Assembly: GCF_001039355.2 (NCBI RefSeq)
Contig: NW_019775640.1
Span: forward strand, 85,415-147,414
Direction of reading: 5' to 3'
DNA length: 62,000 nucleotides
DNA from: Lingula anatina
Lineage: Eukaryota > Brachiopoda > Lingulata > Lingulida > Lingulidae
This document shows positions 25,301 to 36,078 of the stretch, piece after piece; within the stretch, counting starts at the first letter, position 1; each line of letters begins with the position of its first letter. Below the pieces are notes generated by a model. The model had not been told where the DNA came from and searched no databases. It saw nothing but the letters and a program-made list of their open reading frames with translations. Position numbers and translations under genes: made by a program.

Positions 25301-25683
25301 AAAAGTTGCTGATATCACTGCCAAAGCATATGCATAATTAACAGCATAACAAGCACCACACATACACATATGCATATCATACCTGTTTCCATCTTAACTT
25401 GAAGAGATGAATTATCTAATAAGAAGGTGAAAACAATCACCTTCCGACTCGTAATTTTTCCAACTCCGCTTGAGATTTTATGAAACATTTTCAGCATCAA
25501 AGAAATATCCAGACCGTCATGTCTATAAGCAAAGTCAATGGAATTTCTAAACTGGTCTACTTGCAGTACAATCCGACTCATCTTCTGGAGTTTGTGCAGG
25601 TATTGATCTGCCGGCACAGCTGCAGTTCTCCTGTAAGACTGGGATTTGCCAGCAGAGGTCATGTTCGCTACTCTATTTACCAT
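16365..25683 (-). CDS. OTULIN-like: OTULIN-family (FAM105) Met1-linked ubiquitin deubiquitinase with transmembrane segment and long disordered region
   Basis: Exons in order: 25383-25683 (start ATG 25683), 23324-23487, 20024-22232, 19326-19444, 18659-18811, 18137-18274, 17540-17818, 16365-16538. They total 1178 residues with consistent phases. Domains: residues 1-100 unknown; a hydrophobic Leu/Gly segment near 103-125 (LLALLGLGLGLGLGSLLVYK) is a likely membrane anchor; residues 156-891 are a Ser/Asp/Glu-rich linker from one 2.2-kb exon; the OTU domain fills the rest. Catalytic Cys954 lies in RGDNYCAIRA, His1172 and Asn1174 in AEDDRHYNVALS, and YAEQEWKG matches the human Tyr91/Trp96 ubiquitin-contact region. 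NHLNCVGDSAGLEQ is also conserved. Human OTULIN is soluble and much shorter; human OTULINL has a membrane segment but no catalytic Cys. This protein has both the anchor and the triad. Its activity is inferred. Confidence 0.9.
18420..18464. repeat. (ATT)n microsatellite, interrupted
   Basis: TTA/ATT trinucleotide array with a few interruptions inside an intron of the OTULIN-like gene. Confidence 0.8.
23885..24098 (-). CDS. Candidate alternative 5' coding exon of the OTULIN-like gene
   Basis: An ATG at 24098 opens 71 codons that end in a GTACTA donor at 23884, leaving a one-base phase. That phase fits the acceptor of exon 23324-23487, as the exon at 25383-25683 also does. Using it gives 1149 residues with a different N-terminus (MTEEKPGTPFTFDTPQSLVL). 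The frame stays open upstream of the ATG for about 27 codons. It could be an internal exon using a weak acceptor instead, or be non-coding. The two N-termini show no resemblance by eye. Confidence 0.45.
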
Positions 25684-28600
25684 GTTGGATGATTAGGTAG
25701 TCTATTCCTGTACCCTTTTTTTCACTAACAAACTGCATCACCTGACATTCTCAGGCCCCTTTAAGCCATCCATCATAAGCTTAAGCCAGCTAGGCGTGCT
25801 CTCTCTCTCACTTGGTGGCATGCCTGACCTACTTATGTGATCTTCAAGTTTTGATCAATAATGTGAGATGCACTTGGTCCAACCCATTTTCATAATGGCT
25901 TTCTGCTTATTTTTGTGATTAACTCCTTTATGTATATGTAATTTTGGTCAATGTAAGCAAGATTAGTTTATTTGTCCTAGATTTGCATTGGGGTAAATAT
26001 CAAGTTCAGAAATGCAGTAGAATCAACTTCAAAATATAATTTATTGTTCTGATTTTTAATTCAACAATAATTATCCTTTGCAACATTTTCCAGAAATTGT
26101 ACAATATATATAAAACAAAACAAAACAAAACATGAATAGCATAATTATTTATGAATCAAAATGGAGTACAGAAAGGGGATTAATAATACAACAGACTACT
26201 GGTACATCCCTATCTAATAATTAATGCATCATTTCAACCAGTACTCGATGATTCAATACTTAGAAATTCATGCTTTAGGCACAAACCACAGCATGTAAAA
26301 CAGACCCTAAGTACTATATTTACAAAACAATCACTTCAACAAATACTTCACATAGTGAATAAGTTAGCAACCCACATTAATATGGAGGTAAATATATTTA
26401 AAAATAATAATTATTATGCCACAATAATGACCAGCCAAAGGTATTATTTTTAAAACATAGTTCTTTCTTTGGGAGATGCTGAGGAGGAGTTCCTCAGTAT
26501 TCTAATATCATGAAGGCAGAAAACATTGATGGTACGTATGTCTTATACAAACTCTCAGTGAAATCAGAAGATGCGAAAAGACAAGGTAAAAACCTTGGTT
26601 ATCACCACCTACTGTATAATAGGATCATGATTAACATTACCCCTGCATCTGTTCTTGATTCTGCACAAATGGGAGGATAATTGAAATAAATAGTTGCATA
26701 ATAAAGAGAAATTTACCATATCACAAGCCTGTAATGTGGCAGCTTCTATCAATTCTCATTACCCATAGGGCACATGAACCAAATGCATGAAAAGAAAGTT
26801 CTCCCTATGTAACATGAAATACTTAAAATATGATTTTTTCATTCTAAAGCTGTTCTCTAAATATTTTCATTGCTTTCTTTTAAACAAAAACATAACTAGA
26901 TATCACTCTTCTCTTCTAATGATATTCTAATAACAGAGGCAAATCCCCATTTTTCTGTTTAAAATCCAGTCTATATACTGTGTCTTGCAAAAAGCCACAT
27001 TCGACAGTTTTCCTTCTTTCTTCTTCTTATTTTATTTATTTATTTTTTGTTTTTGCAAAATGGGGGAAAAGGTTACTTAACTGTGAGTCTACTTTGCCTA
27101 AGGCAAACAATGTAATATATTTCAAAAACAATCAAATAAAAATTAAATAATTGAATAATTCTGTCATTTTTGGATTAAATTTGGTTAGTTAATATTTTGG
27201 ACATAAACTAAATGTGTTAAAGAATTTCTGCAATGTTTAAAATATATATATATCAGTAATTACTCGATCTTTTCAATGGGGCAAATTGTGAATTTTACAG
27301 ATACAGTATTTCTTAAGTCATAGTTTTTTTTTAAATAAAAGTGAACAGCAAACAACAGTGAAAAACAGGTTACTATAGTTACATTCTAAGCAGTAAAAGC
27401 ATAACAAAGGATTTACAGAAATATAATATTTATGATCTTAAAAATATGTATCTCAAAGATTAATGATTTTTGCCCTTTGAAAAGGTGGAGTCATAATTGA
27501 ATATATCACTTAAATACCAACATACTAAATAAGTTATCATCAAATAAGGAAATACACTGAATATTGAAAAGTGAGTAGAAACAAAAAGGGATGGTAGTCA
27601 ATGGTTTTTCTTTATTATTTGTCTTCTTTAGCTTCTCTCCTTTCCCTATCAGTTATGACAGACAGTAAATATAGTGGAAACAAAATATTGCACAAACACC
27701 TAAAAGTGCTTTTATTGGCCATGCTATATATTCAAGTTTACATAACGATGATCTAAAATTGATTTTTACATGTTTTATACATCTGACTTTTATTAATCAT
27801 CAGTCTAGTACACTGTCTTGAGATTGTTTTTCTTTTAGGAAATTTTCAAATGAATGCATAAAGCACTTAGGCTTTCTTTTCTGCCCTCAGGGAAATAAAA
27901 AATGAAGAAAAAAACTGTTTTCATTAAAAATATCTGCATAACAGTACAAAAGATACACTATGTGCAGCTCAATACTCTGAGTATTCTGCATGACAATAAT
28001 ATCATCTCTTCTCATCAGTAACTGATGCCTACATGTATGCAAGAAACATAAAGGAAGCTATCAATCTCATGTATTGTATCCTTTTCACAGACTGGTCCTA
28101 TGATTATCTGATAGTTACAGATTTTCATATTCAATTACGTATATCCCGTTTGACCAAACCACAGAGTAGTATGCTAAATCAACTAGGTAAATAACAGTAT
28201 TTCAACCATAAAAATGCTACATACTTGGTATGCCTGTCACTTTCCTAGACATGCAACTTACCATCAGTCTGATAATCCATTGCCTATTTGTCTGGATTGC
28301 TCCAGTTCAATATAAGGTCCTAAATGATTTAGCTGCTTAACTGAAGCTTATGTGCTGTTTCAGGTGACTTAAATTACCAGCTAATACCTTCCATTCTTAT
28401 TGGCAACTCCCAAGATCTTTATGCAACAACCTGACCATGCCAGTGAACTAAGGTTAGCTTTTTGCCACAATATAGATGCGGGTTTGATTGTTACCTAATC
28501 TCCAATTGATCAATATCGTCACCTATGAAAAGAACGATATCCTTATCTTTTCTTTGTCTTGCCACGACATTAAATACTAGTATGTGATCATTGCTATGTA

Positions 28601-30089
28601 GTGAACTTGCCTTTCTATTAACACATAAATTCAACCAACGTTGCTGCAATGTTTAAATGTACAGTTCTATGATTTATTCTGATTATACTCTGTGAACTAA
28701 CCTTGTCCATCTAAAGCCTGATCCCTGCCCTCTTGTTTGGTACCATTTAAAGTGTGTGACACATTCCCAATAGCAATCAAGAGCATCTTCATCTATATAT
28801 GGTAATGGGAAACTGCACATGACTTTGCTACAAGCCAGTGGGCATTTAAGAACAGATCAATTGAATTAGTCTGTGGATATAAACATGCCACGCCATTGGG
28901 TCTATCAAAAATACAATATCCAAATTGGTGTAATGTTATGCTAGCACGATGGTTGCCATTACAGCAGGAGGCAGATAAAAAGTAAACACTAGTACAGCAC
29001 AAGCTGACAGAAACAATGTTCACAATGCCCTGGTAAAAATCTATAAAACTGTTCATATTGCATTATATAGAGCTGCAGTGATCCAATATAATAATTGTGT
29101 GCTCTAATCTCTACAGACTAAATTGGCGTTCAAAACTGTGCAGATTGGAAGAAGATATCAATTTTCAAACATCCTTTGTTTTCCCATCACATAAAAGAAA
29201 GAAGTATGAGTAAGCACTGTATGTGCCAGAGATTTACAGGTGCTTTTCATAAATAATCATATCACCACTAATACAATGCCTCTGTAAGCACCATGGATCC
29301 TGTCAATGCAGCTTGCATTTGAATGTACTTGAACTATCAAACAACAAAGCAGTATTTTTCAGCCAATACATTTACAATTAACATTTAAAGAGTTGCAACC
29401 AACGGCAAATTTAACAAAAGTTACCCCTCATAATCCATTTAATTTACCTAGAATATATAAATCTTTTATCAAAAAACCAAATTTGCTAAATGTTTATTGA
29501 GCAAAATGATGTGAAACATCATAATCAGCTAAAAACTTTAAGAGCTTTCTTTTAAATCATCCCAAGAGAAAAGGTGACAGCACATAAAATCAATACCAAT
29601 ATCTTTGATGTAAGCAAATCTAGAATTTTAATTATTTGATTGCACTGGGTGGGCAAGGTCACAAAAGTTCACAGTTTCATACATACATGGCAAAAAATAT
29701 CTATAACAGTAAGTATTTCAGCAAGCATTTTCATTTACTAGTACTGGCAACTAATTTCTGCAATTCAATTTTGATTTAACAATTAACTCTATTTCACATC
29801 TCTATTTCCATAAATGAACACTATGTAAATGGGTTCTCATGAATCAAAATATACACAGCAAGCCAATGACTTAAGCGGTTTTCACTGGCACTATCAACGA
29901 GAGTTATTTGATCAAACATATAATTTGAGATCTCTCTAGAGATAACCAACTGTTACTGGGATATCGGCATGTGCTACAATTTCAAAATAGTATGTTCACT
30001 CATTCTTTCACCCAACTTCTGTTCTATAATACTTCCAATAGTGGACACAGCTATAATGGCACTCTGAAGGCAAGTTTCCAGGCAAAGCC
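25684..30089. other. Long non-coding interval, no gene recognised
   Basis: About 4.4 kb of AT-rich sequence with frequent stops on both strands and no ORF that looks coding. It contains short A/T homopolymers and a small AAAAC array near 26112-26131. It could be the promoter region of the OTULIN-like gene plus intergenic DNA, or the long 3' UTR of the weak minus-strand exon candidate at 30090-30159. Sequence alone does not decide. Confidence 0.5.
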
Positions 30090-30159
30090 TCACTTATCGT
30101 AAACAGACAGGCTGCTGCGGCTGGGATGGGTCAAACCAAGTTTGGCAGACCTTACTTTG
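30090..30159 (-). other. Candidate terminal coding exon of an unidentified gene
   Basis: After a TTTTCAG acceptor, a short open frame on the minus strand reads KVRSAKLGLTHPSRSSLSVY then DK and TGA. The basic Ser-rich composition and good acceptor resemble a cytoplasmic C-terminal tail. No matching upstream exons were found before RPL15, so this may be chance. Confidence 0.22.
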
Positions 30160-30484
30160 CTGAAAATGTGTCTTCAGTTTATTTGTGCTAAAGACAGCAT
30201 AATTCACAGCAAATCATGAGCACTACATAACTAGATAACAGTTACTGCTCGTATAAAAGACAGCCGTCAATTTACAAAATATCTGACCAGTAAAACATGA
30301 CAACTTTCACAGTGAAAATATGGTTAAAGTGTTATAGTAATTCTGTGTATTTTGGGGATGCAGTCCATCACATAGATCTACATCATGTCACTAAGATTCC
30401 ATCAAAAGGTGCCCCATACATCTTTGCACAGAGGTAATTTTTAGGAACATTAACTAGCACTGATATTGCCATTTTGCCAAAGCC

Positions 30485-30642
30485 GATCTGGGCTCCGTAA
30501 CTAAAAGCATTGCAAATTGTAACCAAGTGCAAGTGTCTCTATTCCATAACTCGGCATATACTCGCCCCATGTAATAGCCTCAAAATGAAAGGTGATATCG
30601 CTATTTCAATTCGCGATGTTTTCGAGTTACGGAGCCCTGATC
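30485..30642. mobile_element. Small inverted-repeat element (158 bp)
   Basis: GATCTGGGCTCCGTAACT at 30485-30502 is inverted as AGTTACGGAGCCCTGATC at 30625-30642, with one mismatch in 18 bp. The interior is unique and no ORF is present. This looks like a MITE, though no target duplication is evident. Confidence 0.6.
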
Positions 30643-31162
30643 ATCCAATAGTGGATTTTCTTACCCACTGATAACAGGGGCTTCTCAAACAGTACACAAA
30701 ATAAAAATGTAGCATACAATAATTTTGTAACAGACTACTAGTGCACCCTGTAGTCAGAGAGGATTTAGCTACAGATGTGGCAACACGACTTGGACAAAAG
30801 TGGCATAATTGGATATGAGTTTATATTAGAAAAGTTCCTTTTGATTTATTTTCATTGTTATTACTGAAACTTGAAAAAGGAGTCAAAAGAGGAAGTTTAA
30901 GGCACTGCAAGATGCATTAACTCCTCTCCCCCCACCCTAGAAAAAAGATAGCCGTTAATGATAACTTACTGGATAAGACGATGCAGAATTTTGGACAAAA
31001 AGATGGTTTTTTTTAAATTATACAAAATGGAGTTTAAGTGCTTGCTGGTTGTAATTTTATAATTATTTGCACATTTTCTTTTATGCATTTGCACAATTAG
31101 TCCATATCAATAAAGATAAATAGCAGTCGAGTGCTAATGCATGAAATTTCCAAACCACTACC

Positions 31163-31173
31163 AGTAGTAGTAG

Positions 31174-31205
<32 letters not shown>
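31163..31205. repeat. (AGT)n microsatellite
   Basis: About 14 AGT/TAG trinucleotides with one GGA interruption. On the minus strand it gives a poly-Leu frame that is not a gene. Confidence 0.9.
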
Positions 31206-31499
31206 AATAGCAATACCATTTAATATTATTCCAACCCAGCCATCCCCTGGATTGGTAATTGAACCTTAAAATCACATAAAACAACGTCAGGATACCATTC
31301 TAGTGTACCAAAGTAAAATAATAAATAAATAAAAATTGTTTTATAATAATAATGTAAGCTTCAGAAATAGAAACACACCTGATAAAAAAGAAGTGCACTT
31401 TTTACTTCAATTGTTGATTTCATGCAAAATCTTGTTCAGTGTACAAATGAAGAATGGGATGGTTTAACATCTAAAGGACGACAAACTTGGTTTGAGAAC

Positions 31500-31720
31500 G
31501 ATTTGTCTGTCTGTATCTTTATTCAATTTTCATTGAAGCTGTCATTATTTTGTAGACTCTATGGAGTATGGGGTTTATGTGGCCACTTTATGAAATTACC
31601 TGAAAAATATCATATCGATTTTGATCGTTTTTTTTTCACTATGGTAAACTTGTGTGGTGTTCTTAAGTTGTTTTATGGGTTTGAGTTTCACTGAACAATT
31701 TGAGGTGACAGCCGAGCGTG
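31500..31720. mobile_element. Diverged, truncated relative of the foldback element at 35136-36070
   Basis: The right terminus GGTGACAGCCGAGCGTG at 31704-31720 is identical to the terminus at 36054-36070. Upstream, CTCTATGGAG(T)ATGGGG and the flanking AT-rich sequence follow the right arm of the intact copy with many changes. No matching left end is present, so this is a remnant. Confidence 0.65.
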
Positions 31721-32230
31721 TAATCCATAAACTCTGCAAAGAAATAGAGATCACCACCAAGGTAAAGTTATGCCATCTAAAACAATGCTATAATTTACTT
31801 AAAAAAGCATGCAATGAGTATAGTCTATTCTACTTCTCTAATTATAACATTAAACTTTTTCTTCATTTTCTTCAAACCCTTTGTTTTTATTTTTTTAGTC
31901 ATTTGACAAATCAAAACAGACGCCGAACATTTCAGCTGTTGGTATCTATAGATTTCACATACCTACAAGCACAACCCGACTTCTTTGGCTTTCCTCCGTT
32001 GTGGAGATATTTTTGATCGTCTACTAAACAAGTGAGTAAATACCCGGCACTGACTCAAAAGTAATCAAAAATTATAATTTTTTTATGTACAGCGCCATAT
32101 TGTTAAGGATAACGGTGAATATTTAAGACATTTTCATTGGTTAGAATCAACAATATCACGTGGCCTCTGCACTTAGTCATGTGGCAGCCTTTCTTTCTTA
32201 TTGCATAAAACGCCCCCTCTCGCCAACAGC

Positions 32231-32302
32231 GGTCCCATGGTGTAATGGTTAGCACTCTGGACTTTGAATCCAGCGATCCGAGTTCAAATCTCGGTGGGAC
32301 CT
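32231..32302 (+). tRNA. trnQ-UUG: tRNA-Gln(TTG)
   Basis: A complete cloverleaf of 72 nt. The acceptor stem GGTCCCA pairs with TGGGACC, with discriminator T. The D-arm contains GGTGTAATGGTTAGCAC (internal A box). The anticodon stem CTGGA/TCCAG encloses loop CTTTGAA with anticodon TTG. The T-arm is CCGAG-TTCAAAT-CTCGG (internal B box). No intron is present and no CCA is encoded. A T8 run at 32311-32318 is the Pol III terminator. It stands alone between a transposon remnant and RPL15. Confidence 0.97.
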
Positions 32303-33025
32303 CCACTATCTTTTTTTTCACCTGTTGTCCCATTAGACGTACTAAATTTGATTCAAGACAAAATGCTAATCTGTAAAAATGATCATAAAGTAATATCAAG
32401 TAAAATATGGCATAAAATCCGCTTCACCACAAAGGTTTTAGCGATGGAAACTACCAGACAGACCATAAAAAATAAACGGATCCTTCGATCACCTTTGGTC
32501 TAATCCAGTCTAGTTATTGATCTTGTAGACTTACTTATTTGAGTTTCTTTTGAAATTAAACACTTTGTTTGCACACCCATATTGGTTAGGTTAATTCACA
32601 TTGTGCCCCATGAATTAAATTAGACTACAATATTCCAGTGTAGGCGCAATAGTAACACTCTAGCACTAAAATACGTTTCAACCCAAATAAAGCTTCTAAA
32701 AATTAAAATAATAAAACATTTTGAAATAAATATTGAATAAGAAAGTTTTCCATTGATCAGAAAAAATTTAAAATATATCTCACCGATGTCGGGGTGCCAA
32801 AATTGAACCAACTCACAACCAACTTGGCAGCAAACATTCATCGATAAACATTTGATATTTTTTTAAAACCAACTCTTTTTAAAGTTTTTCTCCTTTTGTA
32901 TGGTAGAATTTTATCATCAATGGTTTGTCATCTAAACATTTGAGGAATTCTGAACTGTTTACATGTGCACTAAGTTTGCTTACAGTCACACAATAAATAA
33001 GAAAAATGTTTTTACTTCACTGTAA

Positions 33026-33036
33026 TTTATTTTATT
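33026..33036 (-). promoter_or_regulatory. RPL15 poly(A) signals
   Basis: Two overlapping AATAAA motifs on the minus strand, about 55-65 nt past the RPL15 stop codon, giving a short 3' UTR typical of ribosomal protein genes. Confidence 0.6.
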
Positions 33037-33090
33037 TCACCAAGTTCGTTTTGTAAAAGTATAGAGGACAAAATAATGAAAAAAAAATTT

Positions 33091-34217
33091 TTAGCGCTTC
33101 CTGGTCAAGGAGAGCGTATTCTGTCGCTTCCAGTTGGCACGAACAGATCCACCAATGGTCTTGTGGAACTTGTGACCCTTGCCCAACCCACGGGATCTCT
33201 TGCCTGCTGAAGTGAGTCCACGCATCTCGCGGTGCTTGTGGACTGGCTTGCAAATCCATTGGGTGTCTGGATTGCGGCGGATGGCCTTGTGGAATGGATC
33301 CACAAGAATAACCTCATAGTACTTGTATGTGGAGTCCTGAGCCACCCAGTACGAGTTCAGCACTCGCAGACCTCCACAACGCTTTCCAACACGCTCCTGT
33401 AATGAAAGGAAGCACACTTATATACCAAGTTGCCTCTGTGAACATTATATGTTTAGGTGCAATTTAAAGTGTGTGTAATGTTTTTGTGACTATATCTATT
33501 CATTAGCCAATTACAAACTTTGAATGTTTATACCTTTGTTGTAGTTTTTGTTTGAAACACCATCTTCTACTTTTAGAGCATACAACACCTTTGCTGTTCA
33601 ACTTCTTTAACTAATTTGTTGATTATAAAGTATAAGACATACCTCAGCAACTGATTGCAGGCGTCTTGCAAACTTCAGTTCGTTTACACCATGGGTCTTA
33701 GGCTTGCCATATGTGCATCCCTTTTCTACTGGGCGTTTACGGCCACCACGGCGCAGACGGATACGGTAGATTACATACCCTAAAAAGGTAATAAATTGTT
33801 GCTTTAAAGACCAGAGAGATGAAATAATATCAACTAACAATCTGTATTTTAAAGCAATTACATTATTTCTAGAACACATCAACATTAATCCACTTCACAG
33901 TGTTAAGATATTGCAATTTGACTGACATACACACAAATACTACATCCTTTTATTTTCAAGCAACAAAATAAGAGAGCAGTCCATCAGGTTGCTGTCACAG
34001 TCACACCCTACTAATCTGACAACCTGTGGAGATAAATAATTTTACCTTGCTTGGCTTTGTAACCCATGCGCCTGGCCTTGTCTGGGCGAGATGGTCTTGG
34101 TACACGATGGATGGCAGACAGCTGACGATATTGCCAACATCGTACTCTCAGCAAGAAACGAAGCACGTCACTCTGCTTCTTGCGGTACAACTCTTGCATG
34201 TACTTGTATGCACCCAT
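33091..34217 (-). CDS. RPL15: Ribosomal protein eL15, complete
   Basis: A core 60S subunit protein. Three coding exons, 34046-34217 (ATG 34217), 33643-33779 and 33091-33396 (stop TAA at 33093), encode 204 residues, the usual animal length. The start is [20 protein letters not shown]; then come [40 protein letters not shown] and the basic end [11 protein letters not shown]. All borders are GT-AG. Exon 2 carries about 20 nt of leader after an ATTTTCAG acceptor ending at 34238. A noncoding first exon lies at 34538-34572. No snoRNA could be recognised with confidence in the introns. Confidence 0.97.
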
Positions 34218-34537
34218 TGTCGATTCGTCGTCTAGATCTGAAAATTAAAATCATGCAATTAGCGTTTTGCCACGCAAAAAGTTCACCTACAACCACAATT
34301 GCATAATTAAAACAAAAATTGCTTGACAGTTAACAAGTCTTCTGCCTCTCCAACCTGGATCTAAAACAGGCATTAATATCTTGAACCTTTCTGTGATATT
34401 TCAATAATCATCTTAAGTTATAAATAAAAAATAAAAAAGAAAGCATAATGCACTTTAATATTAATTTGTGAAAAAATGCAGATTGCTGTTAAAAGTATAC
34501 GATTTGGGTGGATATTTCTGCCGATCTCAACGCTTAC

Positions 34538-34572
34538 CTTGTATCAAGATGGACGACACGTTGAAAAGGAAG
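34538..34572 (-). promoter_or_regulatory. RPL15 noncoding first exon with 5'TOP start
   Basis: On the minus strand the likely start site at 34572 gives an mRNA beginning CTTCCTTTTCAACG, a terminal oligopyrimidine tract as expected for translational control of ribosomal protein mRNAs by TORC1/LARP1. The exon ends in a GTAAGCG donor at 34537-34531. The start site is inferred from the motif. Confidence 0.65.
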
Positions 34573-35127
34573 ATACGGTTTTCGGCATCCAATACTTCCT
34601 GAAATTCTAGATTGGTTAATCTTGTCGTGTGTTTTTTTCGAAGCATTTATATATCAAAATTTCATATGTTATGCATGGAAAGACTATGATATACCGAATT
34701 CATTTTTTGATCGCATAGTATTTTGTCGGCAAATCTGCTTACCCGTTTTTGGCAACAGCGGGAAGTACAAATATTTTTATCACCAACACAGGGACAGATC
34801 AGCTCGAAGTACGGTCTCGAAAATCCAGTTGACGACGCCTAGTGGAGGTACACGTTACGAAATGGAATCTGGTGATGACGTAGGTGTAAATATTTGCCTT
34901 AACGTTCGTCGAAGTGGTTACAATTTTGTCTATGATCAGTCACTTCTCTTTTTACAAACTTCTGTATGTATTTAATATATAATTCCGCATTTTTTTTTTG
35001 TTTTTCTAACAATTTTGGGGATTTAAAGTTGGTGTTCAGATAGCCACATGTCTGAATTTGAATGAACCATTTGAATTACTAGTTACTAGTACCTCATTTA
35101 CATAAAATACAGTTTGTCAATGTTTTG
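34573..35127. other. Upstream flank of RPL15
   Basis: Promoter-side sequence with no recognised gene. A 117-codon plus-strand frame (34622-34975) has no family features and no codon or splice support. Confidence 0.4.
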
Positions 35128-35135
35128 ATGACACC

Positions 35136-36070
35136 CACGCTCGGCTGTCACCTTGATTGGATAGTAAACGATTGTCGTAAAATCGCTAAATGATATTAAA
35201 ACCGGGTGCATAAACTTGAAAACCACCTACAACAACCTTGGACTACCACATTAATCCAATACAATGCAAAAATAAACTATAACAAGTGGTTAAAGCCTTC
35301 AAACCGAATGTCGTAAAGTCCCCATATACCTCCATAGAGACAATAAAATAGAATGAGCTTCTGAAACAAACCTGATCCAGTTCCAACAGAATAATCGAAA
35401 TAAAATACTGCCGGGCATCGGAGCGGCCTAAAACTTGGCACGCTTACCGCTAATACTGCAGGCTACATCATCCCGTCGCTCGTTTGTAAATTCCGTGCAT
35501 GGCATACGCACAATCAAACCGTAAAAAACAAATTCTCGGGGTGTCGTTGGCTAGGTCCACGCAACAATCCAATTCAGGAAATGACGTAACCGCAGAGGTC
35601 GCATTGTCCAATGGCATGGCTTCTTTTTCGTAATGGTAGGTTAGAGTGGACCTGGCCAACGACACCCCGAGAATTTGTTTTTTACGGTTTGATTGTGCGT
35701 ATGCCATGCACGGAATTTACAAACGAGCGACGGGATGATGTAGCCTGCAGTATTAGCGGTAAGCGTGCCAAGTTTTAGGCCGCTCCGATGCCCGGCAGTA
35801 TTTTATTTCGATTATTCTGTTGGAACTGGATACGGTTTGTTTCAGAAGCTCATTCTATTTTATTGTCTCTATGGAGGTATATGGGGACTTTACGACATTC
35901 GGTTTGAAGGCTTTAACCACTTGTTATAGTTTATTTTTGCATTGTATTGGATTAATGTGGTAGTCCAAGGTTGTTGTAGGTGGTTTTCAAGTTTATGCAC
36001 CCGGTTTTAATATCATTTAGCGATTTTACGACAATCGTTTACTATCCAATCAAGGTGACAGCCGAGCGTG
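35136..36070. mobile_element. Foldback (inverted-repeat) transposon with 8-bp target duplication
   Basis: Two 425-bp arms, 35136-35560 and 35646-36070, are almost perfect reverse complements around an 85-bp loop. The termini are CACGCTCGGCTGTCACC and its inverse. ATGACACC flanks both sides (35128-35135 and 36071-36078), an exact 8-bp target duplication, which favours a hAT-type integration mechanism. No transposase frame exists, so this is a non-autonomous element. A 79-codon frame crossing the loop is palindromic, not a gene. Near-identity of the arms suggests a recent insertion or ongoing arm conversion. Confidence 0.88.
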
Positions 36071-36078
36071 ATGACACC

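Noticed and set aside
33397-34045. snoRNAs in RPL15 introns
   Set aside because: Looked for C/D boxes and H/ACA hairpins. A GGTTGTC...GACAGCAACC-like stem near 33990-34030 exists, but proper box pairs are missing.
34622-34975. 117-codon plus-strand frame next to the RPL15 promoter
   Set aside because: No splice, codon or family evidence; it may only be leader-side intergenic sequence.
35468-35707. 79-codon frame in the foldback element
   Set aside because: It spans the loop, and its two ends are reverse complements of each other, so it is a product of the palindrome.
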